A DNA stretch of 64,000 nt. It comes from Herbaspirillum frisingense GSF30 (lineage in GTDB: Bacteria > Pseudomonadota > Gammaproteobacteria > Burkholderiales > Burkholderiaceae_D). The notes below the pieces were generated by a model. It searched no databases and was not told the DNA's origin. It was given only the letters and a program-made list of their open reading frames with translations. The stretch spans positions 25,542 to 89,541 of the forward strand of contig NZ_AEEC02000023.1 in NCBI RefSeq assembly GCF_000300975.2, written 5' to 3'. The translations under genes and the position numbers were made by a program. Numbering within the stretch: the stretch's first letter is position 1; every line of letters begins with the position of its first letter. Shown one piece after another: positions 53,780 through 63,368 of this stretch.

Positions 53780-56112
53780 GTACGCCCGACCTGAGCCAGA
53801 TGTCTATGCTGGACCTGTTCCGTTTCGAGGCGGAAAGCCAGATTGCCCAGCTCAACGCCAGCCTGCTGGCGCTGGAGTTGCAGCCAACGGCCGCCGAACA
53901 CCTGGAAGCCTGCATGCGTGCCGGCCATTCGCTCAAGGGTGCAGCCCGTATCGTCGGGCTGGAAACGGCGGTCAAGGTCGCCCACGTGCTGGAGGACTGC
54001 TTCGTGCTGGCCCAGCAGGGCAAGCTGCTGCTCGAGAAAAAGCACATCGATGTGCTGCTGCGCGGGGCCGATTTGCTGGGACGCATCGCCTCTCCGCCCG
54101 ATGGCGACGAGGCCTGGGCCGATCACGCCGGTAGCGCAGAGGTGCAAGCCTTCCTGCTGGCCCTGCCCGCGGTGATGAGTGGTGGCGAGGCGGCTCCTTG
54201 GCCGCACACTGCTGCCCCCTCCGCGCCTTCTGCTCCCGCCCCGGCTGAACCCAAGGAGACCGTGGCGTCGCCCGCCCCCCTGTCAGCTGCCGTCCCTGCC
54301 GAGCCCGCGCCGGCTTTGTCCGCGCCTGCCTCCACGCCCGCGCCGGTAGCGGCCCCTGCCGGTACACGTTCCGTGCGGGTCAGCGCCGAGAGCCTGGATC
54401 ATCTGCTGAGCCTGACCGGGGAATCCCTGGTCGAATCGCGCCGTCTCAAGCCCTTCGCGGCCAGCATGCTGCGCATGAAGCGCGTGCAGCGCGAAGCCAT
54501 GCTGGCGCTGGACCTGCTGCAGCAAAAACTGTCCACCGCCCAGCTGGACGAATTCACCCAGGCTACCTTGTCCGAATTGCGTACGCTGATGCAGCAGAAC
54601 CAGCATCTGCTGGGCGACCAGGTCAATGAACTGGAGGCCTTCGACCGCCGCTCGGTGAACCTGTCGCAGCGGCTCTACGACGAAGCGCTGGCATGCCGCA
54701 TGCGGCCCTTCGCCGATGGCACCGGCGGTTTTGCCCGCATGGTCCGCGACGTCGGCCATACCCTGGGCAAGTCGGTGCGGCTGGACATCAGCGGCAGCGT
54801 CACCCAGATCGACCGCGACATCCTGGAAAAGCTGGAAGCCCCCATCGGTCACCTGCTGCGCAATGCCGTGGACCACGGCATCGAAGACGGCGCGATCCGC
54901 CGGGCGGCTGGCAAGCCGGAGCAGGGCGTGGTGCGGCTGGAGGCCCGCCATAGCGCCGGCATGCTGCTCATCGAAGTGAGCGACGATGGTGCCGGCATCG
55001 ATATCGAACAATTGCGGCGCGCCGTGGTGGCGCGTGGACTGTCCAACGAAGAGACGGCGGCCCGTCTGTCCGAGGCGGAGTTGCTGGAATTCCTGCTGCT
55101 GCCCAGCTTCACCCTGCGTGACACCGTGACCGAGATTTCCGGGCGCGGCGTGGGGCTGGACGTGGTGGCCGACATGCTCAAGCAGGTGCGTGGCACGATC
55201 CGCATCACCACCCGGCCGGGGCAGGGCAGCCGTTTCCTGATGCAATTGCCGCTGACCCTGTCGGTGATCCGCAGCCTGCTGGTGGAGATTGCCGGCGAAC
55301 CCTATGCATTCCCGCTGGCCTACGTCAACCGCACGCTGCGCCTGCCAGCCGAAGCCTTGCAGACGCTGGAAGGCTACCAGCACTTCAGCCACGAGGGCCG
55401 CCAGATCGGCCTGGTCAGTGCTCATCAGGTCTTGCAGAAGGGCCAGTGGCGCGCCCGTGACGGCAGCGTCTGCGTGGTGGTCATCGGCGAACAGGAGCAC
55501 AGCTATGGCGTAGCGGTGGATGCATTCCTGGGCGAGCGCATGCTGGTGGTGCAGCCGCTGGATCCGCGCCTGGGCAAGATCCCCGATGTGCAAGCCGGTG
55601 CGCTGATGGAAGATGGTGCGCCGCTGCTGATCCTGGATGTGGCCGACATGCTGCGCACGGTGCAGAAGCTGACCTCGTCCGGGCGCCTGCAGACGGTGGA
55701 CCAGGACGGCGCTGCGCAGGCCGCCGTGGCCGCCCGCAAGAAGGTGCTGGTGGTCGACGATTCGCTGACCGTGCGCGAGCTGGAACGCAAGATGCTTGCC
55801 AATCGCGGCTATCAGGTCACGGTGGCAGTGGATGGCATGGATGGCTGGAATGCGGTGCGCGCCGAGCACTTCGACCTGGTCATCACCGATATCGACATGC
55901 CGCGCATGGACGGCATCGAACTGGTCAGCCTGATTCGCGGCGCACCGCAGCTGCAGTCGCTGCCGGTGATGATCGTGTCCTACAAGGATCGTGAGGAAGA
56001 CCGGCAGCGCGGCCTGGAGGCCGGCGCCGATCACTATTTCACCAAGAGCAGTTTCCACGACGAAAGCCTGTTGCAGGCCGTCACGGATTTGATTGGAGAG
56101 GCGACATCGTGA
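53776..56112 (+). CDS. wspE: WspE, CheA-type hybrid histidine kinase
   Basis: 778 residues. HPt domain with phospho-accepting His51 (RAGHSLKGAARIVG), a Pro/Ala-rich linker (~135-195), dimerisation and ATP-binding domain (HLLRNAVDHGIEDG, VSDDGAGIDIEQL, SGRGVGLDVVADMLKQVRG), CheW-like domain (~485-620) and a C-terminal receiver (~655-775, VLVVDDSLTVRELERKML, ITDIDMPRMDG). It phosphorylates WspR and WspF. All catalytic motifs are intact. Confidence 0.94.
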   Translation: MSTPDLSQMSMLDLFRFEAESQIAQLNASLLALELQPTAAEHLEACMRAGHSLKGAARIVGLETAVKVAHVLEDCFVLAQQGKLLLEKKHIDVLLRGADLLGRIASPPDGDEAWADHAGSAEVQAFLLALPAVMSGGEAAPWPHTAAPSAPSAPAPAEPKETVASPAPLSAAVPAEPAPALSAPASTPAPVAAPAGTRSVRVSAESLDHLLSLTGESLVESRRLKPFAASMLRMKRVQREAMLALDLLQQKLSTAQLDEFTQATLSELRTLMQQNQHLLGDQVNELEAFDRRSVNLSQRLYDEALACRMRPFADGTGGFARMVRDVGHTLGKSVRLDISGSVTQIDRDILEKLEAPIGHLLRNAVDHGIEDGAIRRAAGKPEQGVVRLEARHSAGMLLIEVSDDGAGIDIEQLRRAVVARGLSNEETAARLSEAELLEFLLLPSFTLRDTVTEISGRGVGLDVVADMLKQVRGTIRITTRPGQGSRFLMQLPLTLSVIRSLLVEIAGEPYAFPLAYVNRTLRLPAEALQTLEGYQHFSHEGRQIGLVSAHQVLQKGQWRARDGSVCVVVIGEQEHSYGVAVDAFLGERMLVVQPLDPRLGKIPDVQAGALMEDGAPLLILDVADMLRTVQKLTSSGRLQTVDQDGAAQAAVAARKKVLVVDDSLTVRELERKMLANRGYQVTVAVDGMDGWNAVRAEHFDLVITDIDMPRMDGIELVSLIRGAPQLQSLPVMIVSYKDREEDRQRGLEAGADHYFTKSSFHDESLLQAVTDLIGEATS

Positions 56113-57131
56113 AGATCGGGATCGTCAACGACACGCCCATGATGGTGGAGGTATTGCGCCGGGTCGTCGCCGAGAGCGGCCGGCACGAACTGATCTGGAT
56201 TGCCCGCGACGGTGAACAGGCGGTACAGATGTGCGCCTGGCAGTTGCCGGACGTGGTGCTGATGGATCTGCTCATGCCCAAGGTCGATGGCGTGGAAGCC
56301 ACCCGCCGGATCATGCAGGAGACACCCTGCCCGATCCTGGTGGTGACCTCGGACATGGATACCAGTGCCGCCAAGATCTACGAGGCGCTGGGCTATGGTG
56401 CGCTGGATGCCACCCAGACCCCGGCCCTGATCGGCGCGGCCGGCAAGCGTGACGCCGCAGCGCTGATCGAAAAGATCGACAACCTCGGCCGGCTCGGTCC
56501 GGAAGTGGTGACCGCGCCGGTGCGGCCCGGCGTGCGACCACTACCGTCGGTGTCCTCGGAAGACCTGGCACCCCTGGTGGCGGTAGGGGCGTCGGCCGGC
56601 GGTCCGGCGGCGCTGGCCACCTTGCTCAAGCAGTTGCCGCGCGAGTTCGGCGGCAGCATCGTGATCGTGCAGCATATCGATGCCGGCTTCGCGCCCGGCA
56701 TGGCGCAATGGCTGCAGCAGCAGTCGCTGCTGCGGGTGCGCCTGGCCGGCGAGGGGGATCTGCCACGCCGTGGCGAAGTCCTGCTGGCCGGCAGCAACCA
56801 CCATCTGGTTTTCAAGGAAAACAGCCGGCTGGCCTATGTCGAAGGTGCTGCCGCCGACGTCTACCGACCGTCGGTGGATACCTTTTTCCACAGCGTCGTC
56901 CGGCATTGGCAAGGCAAGGCCACCGGCGTATTGCTCACTGGCATGGGGCGCGATGGCGCAGCCGGCCTGAAGGCCTTGCGTGAGAACGGCTACCACACCA
57001 TCGCCCAGGACCAGAAAAGCTGCGCGGTCTATGGCATGCCCAAGGCGGCGGTGGCCCTGAACGCCGCCGTCGAGGTGCTGTCCGTGACGGCCATCGCCGT
57101 GCGGTTGCAGGCCATCGTGGCGTCAACATGA
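56109..57131 (+). CDS. wspF: WspF, CheB-type methylesterase
   Basis: 340 residues, starting at a GTG that overlaps the wspE stop. Receiver (~1-125) with phospho-accepting Asp in VVLMDLLMPKVDG, then the CheB catalytic domain with the triad in GASAGGPAALA (Ser), IVQHIDAGFAPGMA (His) and LTGMGRDGAAGLK (Asp). It removes methyl groups from WspA and so resets the pathway; loss of wspF in pseudomonads gives constant WspR activity. Intact here. Confidence 0.94.
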   Translation: MKIGIVNDTPMMVEVLRRVVAESGRHELIWIARDGEQAVQMCAWQLPDVVLMDLLMPKVDGVEATRRIMQETPCPILVVTSDMDTSAAKIYEALGYGALDATQTPALIGAAGKRDAAALIEKIDNLGRLGPEVVTAPVRPGVRPLPSVSSEDLAPLVAVGASAGGPAALATLLKQLPREFGGSIVIVQHIDAGFAPGMAQWLQQQSLLRVRLAGEGDLPRRGEVLLAGSNHHLVFKENSRLAYVEGAAADVYRPSVDTFFHSVVRHWQGKATGVLLTGMGRDGAAGLKALRENGYHTIAQDQKSCAVYGMPKAAVALNAAVEVLSVTAIAVRLQAIVAST

Positions 57132-57150
57132 ACAATAGAAGGAAGAAACA

Positions 57151-58179
57151 ATGAGCTCGGTGCAACCTACCGACATCCAGACCGGTGGCCCCGTGCCACC
57201 GAGCGACGAATACAAGATCATGGTGTTGCTGGTGGATGACCAGGCCATGGTGGGTGAGGCGATCCGCCGCGCCCTGCTCAACGAAGAGCACATCGATTTC
57301 CATTTCTGCACCCGCGCCGAGGAGGCGCTGGCGGTGGCGGAGAAGACCCGGCCCACCGTGATCCTGCAGGATCTGGTGATGCCGGGCGTGGATGGCATGA
57401 CCCTGGTGCGTCAGTATCGCGCCAGCGCCGCCCTGGCCAATGTGCCGATCATCGTGCTGTCCTCGCGTGACGATCCGGAGATCAAGCGCGATGCCTTTGC
57501 CGGGGGCGCCAATGACTACATGGTCAAGCTGCCGGATGTGATCGAACTGGTGGCGCGCCTGCGCTACCACTCGCGCTCCTACATCAACCTGCTGCAGCGC
57601 GACGCCGCCTATCGTGCGCTGCGCGAGAGTCAGCAGCAGTTGCAGAAGACCAATTTCGAACTGCAGCGCCTGACCAATACCGATGGCCTGACCGGCATCG
57701 CCAACCGCCGCTATTTCGATGATTATCTGGGCGCCGAATGGCGGCGTGCGCGGCGCGACGGTCTGGACTTGTCGCTGCTGTTGATCGACGTGGATTTCTT
57801 CAAGCTCTTCAACGATACCTACGGTCACGTGGCCGGGGATGCCGTCCTGCGCCGGGTGGCGCAGACGCTGGACAACAGCATCCAGCGGCCGGCCGATCTG
57901 TCGGCCCGTTTTGGTGGCGAGGAATTCGCCATGATCCTGCCGCGCACGCCGCTGGCAGGCGCGCAGACCATCGCCCATAAGGTGTGTCAGCTGATCGAGG
58001 CGAACCAGATCGCGCATGAACGCTCCAATGTCAGTTCCTGGCTCACCGTCAGTGTGGGTGCGGCCTGCGTGGTCCCGGGCCAGGCGCAGGACATCAGTGA
58101 ACTGATCGAGATGGCCGATCGCCGCCTGTACCTGGCCAAGCAGCAGGGACGCAACCGGGTGGTCTGGCAGGATGGCTGA
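57151..58179 (+). CDS. wspR: WspR, receiver-GGDEF diguanylate cyclase
   Basis: 342 residues. Receiver (~22-145) with Asp in VILQDLVMPGVDGM, short helix linker, then GGDEF domain (~175-340) with an active GGEEF motif and an RxxD inhibitory site (RPAD) five residues before it. Makes c-di-GMP when phosphorylated by WspE. Encoded 19 bp after wspF with its own AAGGAAG ribosome site. Confidence 0.95.
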   Translation: MSSVQPTDIQTGGPVPPSDEYKIMVLLVDDQAMVGEAIRRALLNEEHIDFHFCTRAEEALAVAEKTRPTVILQDLVMPGVDGMTLVRQYRASAALANVPIIVLSSRDDPEIKRDAFAGGANDYMVKLPDVIELVARLRYHSRSYINLLQRDAAYRALRESQQQLQKTNFELQRLTNTDGLTGIANRRYFDDYLGAEWRRARRDGLDLSLLLIDVDFFKLFNDTYGHVAGDAVLRRVAQTLDNSIQRPADLSARFGGEEFAMILPRTPLAGAQTIAHKVCQLIEANQIAHERSNVSSWLTVSVGAACVVPGQAQDISELIEMADRRLYLAKQQGRNRVVWQDG

Positions 58180-58230
58180 GTGAGCGCCGACGTAGCGCAC
58201 CCCGATGACGACAACAAGGAGAAGACCAGC

Positions 58231-58686
58231 ATGCGCAGCATCGCCAGCCTGGAAGAACTGAAATCGCTGGCAGGCCAGGAAGTGGCCACCAGCGCGTGGA
58301 TCACCATCACCCAGGAGCAGGTCGACCGGTTCGCCGATGCCACCGGCGACCACCAATGGATTCACGTCGACCCGGCGCGCGCGGCGCGGGAATTGCCCTC
58401 TGGCGGCACGGTCGCGCATGGTTTCCTGACGTTGGCCTTGTTGCCGCGGATGCTGTCTGAATCCATCAGCATGGGCCCCGAGGTGCGCATGCTGCTCAAC
58501 TATGGCCTGAACCGGGTACGTTTCCCGGCACCGCTGCCGGTGGGACGCCAGGTGCGCGGTCTCATCACGCTGCAGGCGGTGGAGGAAGTCCCGGGTGGCC
58601 TGCAGCTCACCTGGCAAATCACGGTGCAGTGCGATGGGCTGGAAAAGCCGGTGTGCGTGGCTGAATTTCTCGTGCGCTGCTATTGA
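58231..58686 (+). CDS. MaoC-like hotdog-fold hydratase
   Basis: 151 residues. R-specific enoyl-CoA hydratase motif: ITQEQVDRFADATGDHQWIH then VDPARAARELPSGGTVAHGF with the catalytic Asp and His, and NYGLNRVRFPAPLPVGRQVR. It would hydrate a short- or medium-chain enoyl-CoA. The ATG at 58231 follows AAGGAGA; an in-frame GTG at 58180 touching the wspR stop is less likely. It lies 51 bp after wspR on the same strand and may share the transcript; a link to c-di-GMP signalling is not known. Confidence 0.9.
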   Translation: MRSIASLEELKSLAGQEVATSAWITITQEQVDRFADATGDHQWIHVDPARAARELPSGGTVAHGFLTLALLPRMLSESISMGPEVRMLLNYGLNRVRFPAPLPVGRQVRGLITLQAVEEVPGGLQLTWQITVQCDGLEKPVCVAEFLVRCY

Positions 58687-58914
58687 CCCGATGACCGCTC
58701 CGCCTCTGGCTCGCTTTCCTTGATGCGGCCTGTCTGCTTTCTCGCAGAAGCTCACCTGCTTTGTCGCCTGGACGCATCGCATTGCGTGGTCAGGATTGAT
58801 TTCCGTGCAACTTGCTCGCGTATGGTGCTAAGGTAAAAGCCTGATACGGCGTCCCTTCCGGGTGGCCGGCACGGCCGGTGGTCGATCCGCCAAGTCATAG
58901 CCGAACATGCTTTC

Positions 58915-60789
58915 ATGATGCCAGAACCAACGCCAAATAAGGACGCGGCCGCCGTTGCCGCCGAGCATAACCGCGATTGCGACTTTGCGCGCAAGGCACT
59001 CGCTTTCAATCACCTCACGCTCTCCTATATCGCTCGCGGCGCTCCGCTGGATCAGTTGCTTGATCGTATCGCCAGCGGTTTTTCTTGCGCCACCCCACAG
59101 CGCATGTTGGCGATCTTCCTGTTCGACGCCCAGGCGCGCCGCATGCGCATAGGTGCCGCACCACGCATGGCGCCGGCTTTCCTGGCCGAGGTGACGGCAC
59201 TGGAGGTAGATGATCCTGACACCCCCGGTTTCTGGAGTGGATTGTCTGCGCTGGGCGCAGCATACGGCCTGCGCCTGCGGGAGATGCTGCCGCTGCGCTC
59301 CTTCGCCGGGGAAGTGGCGGGGGTGCTGGTGGTATGCGCCGACGGGCAGGTGGCGGTCGATGACAGTGTGGAGCGCGATCAGGGCTACCGCGGCAGTGTC
59401 GGGGCGGCAGTATCGATGGCCATGCTGGCCATCGAGCGCTCGCTGGTGCCGGTGCATGTACGGGTCAAGGGCGAGCCGCCCGGGGTGGCTGACGAGCGCA
59501 TGGCGCTGGCCATCGAAGGCAGCGGTACCGGCATCTGGGACCGCAATGCCGTCACTGGCGAGATGTATTATTCGCGCGGCTGGAAAGCCATCCTCGGATA
59601 CGAGGACTGGGAGCTCTCCAGTCACCTGGAGGACGCCTACCAGCGCATCCACCCGGATGACCTGGCCTATGTCCAGGAGACCGTGCGCCAGCACTTCGAG
59701 TCGCGCTCCGACAGTTACCAGGTCGAGCATCGCATCCGCTGCCGCGATGGCAGCTACAAGTGGATCTGCAGTCGCGGCAAGGTGGTGGCACGTGATGCAG
59801 AGGGCAATGCACTACGCATGATCGGTACCACTACCGACATCACCGAGATCAAGCGGCTCACCGAAAAGCTGACCAAGAGCAGCCGCATGCTGGACTACCT
59901 GACCCACGAGATTCCGGGGATGGTGTTCCAGTTCAAGGTGCCACCGGACGGGCGCGGGTACTTCACCTATGTCAGCGAAGGTGCGCGCGAGACTTATGGC
60001 CTGGCGCCCCAGCAGTTGCTGGAGTCGCCGGCGGTGATCAAGAGCGTGATCCATCCGGAAGACATGCCGCTCTACGAAGCGGCGCGCCAGGCGGTGCTGG
60101 CCGGCGCCTCTCACTGGATACTGGAGTTCCGGGTCATGCCACCGGGCCAGTGCGTGCGCTGGCTGCGCGGTGAGGCCCGGCCACGGCGGCTGGCCGATGG
60201 CACCATCCTGTGGCATGGCTTCATCAGCGACATCAGCCAGAGCAAGGCGATCGAGCTCGAACTGCAGGAATTCGCCCTGACCGACTACCTCACGCAGTTG
60301 CCCAACCGTCGTCACTTCATGCAGCGGTTACAGGAAGAGTACAACCGCATCCAGCGCGGCATCGCCGGCACGGCGGCGGTGCTGATGTGCGATCTGGATC
60401 ATTTCAAGCGCATCAATGACAGCCTGGGGCATGCCGTGGGGGATCAGGTGCTCAAGCACTTTGCCGACGTGCTCATGAGCCAGTTGCGCAAGACCGATGC
60501 CGCCGGGCGGCTGGGTGGGGAAGAGTTTGCCGTGATCCTGGCGGGGGTGGACCTGCAGGCGGCAGCCGAATTCGCGACGCGTCTGCAAAACTGCTTTGCC
60601 GGCCAGCCGCTATGGCATGACGGACGCAAGGTGGAGGTGACGCTGTCCATCGGGATCGCCCTGATGCAGGCCGACAGCGCCGGCCAGGAGCAGGTCTTGC
60701 GGGCCAGTGACGATGCTCTCTATCGCGCCAAGGAAAGAGGGCGCAACCGCTTCGAATTCGCGCCCCTGGCCTGCGTACCACGGGGCTGA
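58915..60789 (+). CDS. Diguanylate cyclase with GAF-like and PAS domains
   Basis: 624 residues, no membrane helices, so cytosolic. N-terminal GAF-like domain (~20-175: LDQLLDRIASGFSCATPQRM), PAS/PAC 1 (~185-315: SGTGIWDRNAVTGEMYYSRG, RCRDGSYKWICSRGKVVA), PAS 2 (~325-445: EIPGMVFQFKVPPDGRGYFT), GGDEF (~452-615) with active GGEEF and an intact inhibitory RxxD (RKTD) five residues before it. Two ATG codons in tandem (58915, 58918) are possible starts. It is separated from the MaoC-like gene by 228 bp and is probably a separate unit; its nearness to wspR suggests a c-di-GMP cluster. Confidence 0.92.
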   Translation: MMPEPTPNKDAAAVAAEHNRDCDFARKALAFNHLTLSYIARGAPLDQLLDRIASGFSCATPQRMLAIFLFDAQARRMRIGAAPRMAPAFLAEVTALEVDDPDTPGFWSGLSALGAAYGLRLREMLPLRSFAGEVAGVLVVCADGQVAVDDSVERDQGYRGSVGAAVSMAMLAIERSLVPVHVRVKGEPPGVADERMALAIEGSGTGIWDRNAVTGEMYYSRGWKAILGYEDWELSSHLEDAYQRIHPDDLAYVQETVRQHFESRSDSYQVEHRIRCRDGSYKWICSRGKVVARDAEGNALRMIGTTTDITEIKRLTEKLTKSSRMLDYLTHEIPGMVFQFKVPPDGRGYFTYVSEGARETYGLAPQQLLESPAVIKSVIHPEDMPLYEAARQAVLAGASHWILEFRVMPPGQCVRWLRGEARPRRLADGTILWHGFISDISQSKAIELELQEFALTDYLTQLPNRRHFMQRLQEEYNRIQRGIAGTAAVLMCDLDHFKRINDSLGHAVGDQVLKHFADVLMSQLRKTDAAGRLGGEEFAVILAGVDLQAAAEFATRLQNCFAGQPLWHDGRKVEVTLSIGIALMQADSAGQEQVLRASDDALYRAKERGRNRFEFAPLACVPRG

Positions 60790-60837
60790 GTGCAACAGCT
60801 CCGTGGTGCTGGGGGTCCAGTGCCCGGTGCCCGGTGT

Positions 60838-61530
60838 TCAGCGTTTCTGGTACTGGCTGGCGCCGAAGAGCAGTTCCCGGGCCTTGTCATCCTGCAGCGG
60901 CTTGCGCTTGTCGGCCAGCACGCTCACGCCGCGTTGCACGGCCGGACGGGCGCTGATGGCATCGAACCAGCGCTTGACGTTGGGGAAGTCCGCCAGATCG
61001 ATGCCCTGGTTCTTGTGCGAACGGGTCCAGGGGAAGCAGGCGATATCGGCAATGGTGTACTGCTCGCCGGCCAGGTAGGCATGCTGGCCCAGTTGCTTTT
61101 CCATCACCTGGTACAGGCGACGCGCTTCATTGGTGTAGCGATTGACGGCGTATTCGATCTGTTCGGGCGCATACAGGCGGAAGTGGTGCGCCTGTCCCAG
61201 CATCGGCCCCAGGCCACCCATCTGGAACATCACCCATTGCAGCACTTCATACTTTTCGCGATCGGTTTCGCCGAGGAAACGACCGGTCTTGCCGGCCAGG
61301 TAGATCAGGATGGCGCCCGATTCGAACAGCGAGATCGGCTGGCCGTCCGGACCATCGGGATCGACGATGGCGGGGATCTTGTTGTTGGGCGAAATCTTCA
61401 GGAATTGCGGTGTGAACTGGTCGCCGGCGCCGATATCGATGGCGTGCGCGGTGTAGGGCAGGCCGCATTCTTCCAGCATGATGTGGACCTTGTGGCCGTT
61501 GGGGGTGGCCCAGCTGTATACGTCGATCAT
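60838..61530 (-). CDS. Glutathione S-transferase, YfcG/YghU-like
   Basis: 230 residues. N-terminal thioredoxin-like domain (MIDVYSWATPNGHKVHIMLE, with NNKIPAIVD and LFESGAILIYLAGK for glutathione binding) and an all-helical C-domain (YTIADIACFPWTRSH). The Asn in TPNGHK stands where Nu-class enzymes have their key residue, suggesting disulfide reductase activity on glutathione conjugates. Encoded convergently to the diguanylate cyclase gene; 77 bp downstream of the aminotransferase gene on the same strand. Confidence 0.9.
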   Translation of the reverse strand: MIDVYSWATPNGHKVHIMLEECGLPYTAHAIDIGAGDQFTPQFLKISPNNKIPAIVDPDGPDGQPISLFESGAILIYLAGKTGRFLGETDREKYEVLQWVMFQMGGLGPMLGQAHHFRLYAPEQIEYAVNRYTNEARRLYQVMEKQLGQHAYLAGEQYTIADIACFPWTRSHKNQGIDLADFPNVKRWFDAISARPAVQRGVSVLADKRKPLQDDKARELLFGASQYQKR

Positions 61531-61607
61531 GGATGTCCTCTGTAGGTGTCGGGTGGAGCCCGGGCAATGCCGGGCGATGCGCTAACGCTATAAAAGAGAT
61601 AAAGGAT

Positions 61608-62765
61608 TTACAGACTGGCCAGCCGATCCAGCGCCAGTTGCAGGGTCTCGTCCTTCTTGGCGAAGCAGAAGCGCACGATGCCTGATTCACGTGGCGTGTT
61701 GTAGAAGGCCGAGACCGGGATGGCGGCTACGCCGATCTCGGTGGTGAGCCACTTGCAGAACTCGGCTTCGGGCAGGTCCGAAATGGCGCCGTACTTCACG
61801 CACTGGAAATAGGTGCCCTGCGAGGGCAGCAGTTCGAAACGGGTCGCGGCCAGGCCGGCGCGGAACAGGTCGCGCTTCTTCTGGTAGAAGGCCGGCAGGT
61901 CCAGGTAGGGGGCCGGGTCCTTCATGTAGGCCGCCAGCCCGTATTGCACCGGGGTATTGACGGTGAACACGTTGAACTGGTGCACCTTGCGGAATTCGGC
62001 CGTGAGGGCGGCGGGTGCGGCCACATAGCCGACCTTCCAGCCGGTGACGTGGTAGGTCTTGCCAAAGCTGGAATTGATGAAGCTGCGCTCGGCCAGTTCG
62101 GGGTGACGCGCCAGGGACTCATGGGGCTGGCCGTCGTAGACCATGTGCTCGTAGACTTCGTCGGAGAGGATCAGGATGTCGGTGCCGCGCACGATATCGG
62201 CCAGGGCCGCCACGTCGGCGGCGCGCATGACGCTGCCGGTCGGGTTGTGGGGCGTGTTGACCATGATCATGCGGGTCTTGGGGGTGACTGCGGCCTTGAC
62301 CTTGTCCCAGGGGATGCTGTAACCGGCCGCGCCCACTTCCATCTGCACGAACACCGGCACGCCGCCGGCCAGTTCGATGGCCGGTACATAGCAGTCGTAG
62401 ACCGGTTCGATGACGATGACTTCATCGCCGGCATGTACCGCGCACAGTACCGAGGTCAGGATGCCCTGGGTGGCACCGGCGGTGACGGTGATCTCGGAGA
62501 CCGGATCGTAGCGATGCCCGTAGAGCTGTTCGACCTTGTCGGCAATGGCTTCGCGCAGCGGCAGCACACCGGCCATGGGCGGGTACTGGTTCAGGCCTTC
62601 CTGCATGGCCTGGGTGACCGCGTTGACCAGCGTCGGGTCGCAATGGAAGTCGGGGAAGCCTTGTCCCAGGTTGACTGCGCCCTTTTCGGAGGCCAGTGCG
62701 GACATGACGGTGAAGATGGTGGTGCCGACCTTGGGCAGCTTGGTGACGATAGTGGGGGTGCTCAT
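61608..62765 (-). CDS. Methionine-type aminotransferase (YbdL-like, class I/II)
   Basis: 385 residues. PLP-dependent fold type I enzyme: NLGQGFPDFHCDPTLVNAV, ITVTAGATQGILTSVL, VIVIEPVYDCY, MVNTPHNPTGSVM and the PLP lysine in SSFGKTYHVTGWKVGY. The pattern fits YbdL/kynurenine aminotransferase-like enzymes that transaminate methionine and aromatic amino acids. Annotation as methionine aminotransferase is by resemblance. Confidence 0.9.
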   Translation of the reverse strand: MSTPTIVTKLPKVGTTIFTVMSALASEKGAVNLGQGFPDFHCDPTLVNAVTQAMQEGLNQYPPMAGVLPLREAIADKVEQLYGHRYDPVSEITVTAGATQGILTSVLCAVHAGDEVIVIEPVYDCYVPAIELAGGVPVFVQMEVGAAGYSIPWDKVKAAVTPKTRMIMVNTPHNPTGSVMRAADVAALADIVRGTDILILSDEVYEHMVYDGQPHESLARHPELAERSFINSSFGKTYHVTGWKVGYVAAPAALTAEFRKVHQFNVFTVNTPVQYGLAAYMKDPAPYLDLPAFYQKKRDLFRAGLAATRFELLPSQGTYFQCVKYGAISDLPEAEFCKWLTTEIGVAAIPVSAFYNTPRESGIVRFCFAKKDETLQLALDRLASL

Positions 62766-62828
62766 TGCAGCGGGCTCGTTCTTGTGATGATCGCAAGCCC
62801 GTTATTCTAGCCGCATTCGCCGGCCGGT

Positions 62829-63356
62829 TCAGGCAGGCATCGCAAGGAAGGCGTCCGGCCGCCAGTGCTGGGGCTGCACGATGGCGAACATGCCACGCTT
62901 GAGGGTGCGCTTGCCCAGCTTGAGCACGGCCTTGTCCTTGCTCACCAGCACATGGGCGCGGCACTGCAGGGCCAGTTCCAGGAATTTCTGGTCGTCGCGG
63001 TCGGTGCAGAGGGGCAGGCCGAAGGTATTGACCTCGGCCAGCGGCAGGCACTGTAGCAGGCGGTCGAATTCGGCGCAGATAGACGGCTTGTTCTCGGGCG
63101 TGACCGGCAGGTGGGGATAGTCCAGCACCGCCAGCCATTCGTTGCGGCAGTCCTCGCGGGTGTAGGCCTCCACGCTGCCGTCTTCAAGCGCCTGCTGCAG
63201 AGCCGCCCAGCGCGGGTCGCGGAACACGAACAGGTCCAGGCAGACATTGGTGTCCAGCACCAGCCGCTGGCGCCCGTCGGGGGAGGCGGTAGCCAGGGCG
63301 GCAGCGGGTTCGGAAGAAAGCGGAGAAGGGAGAGGGTGTGTTGCCGGATTGCTCAT
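62829..63356 (-). CDS. PIN-domain ribonuclease-like protein (COG1569 type)
   Basis: 175 residues. The PIN core reads LVLDTNVCLDLFVFRDPRWA (first metal-binding Asp), CTDRDDQKFLELAL and ADVLVSKDKAVL-like sequence (HVLVSKDKAVLKLGKRTL), so the acidic residues needed for nuclease activity are present. COG1569 proteins are often annotated as toxins of toxin-antitoxin systems. It starts 12 bp after the DUF2513-like gene. A 30-residue Ser/Ala/Pro-rich N-extension is unusual for a small toxin; the ribosome site is weak, so a later start is possible. Confidence 0.8.
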   Translation of the reverse strand: MSNPATHPLPSPLSSEPAAALATASPDGRQRLVLDTNVCLDLFVFRDPRWAALQQALEDGSVEAYTREDCRNEWLAVLDYPHLPVTPENKPSICAEFDRLLQCLPLAEVNTFGLPLCTDRDDQKFLELALQCRAHVLVSKDKAVLKLGKRTLKRGMFAIVQPQHWRPDAFLAMPA

Positions 63357-63368
63357 TGAATGGAAAAG

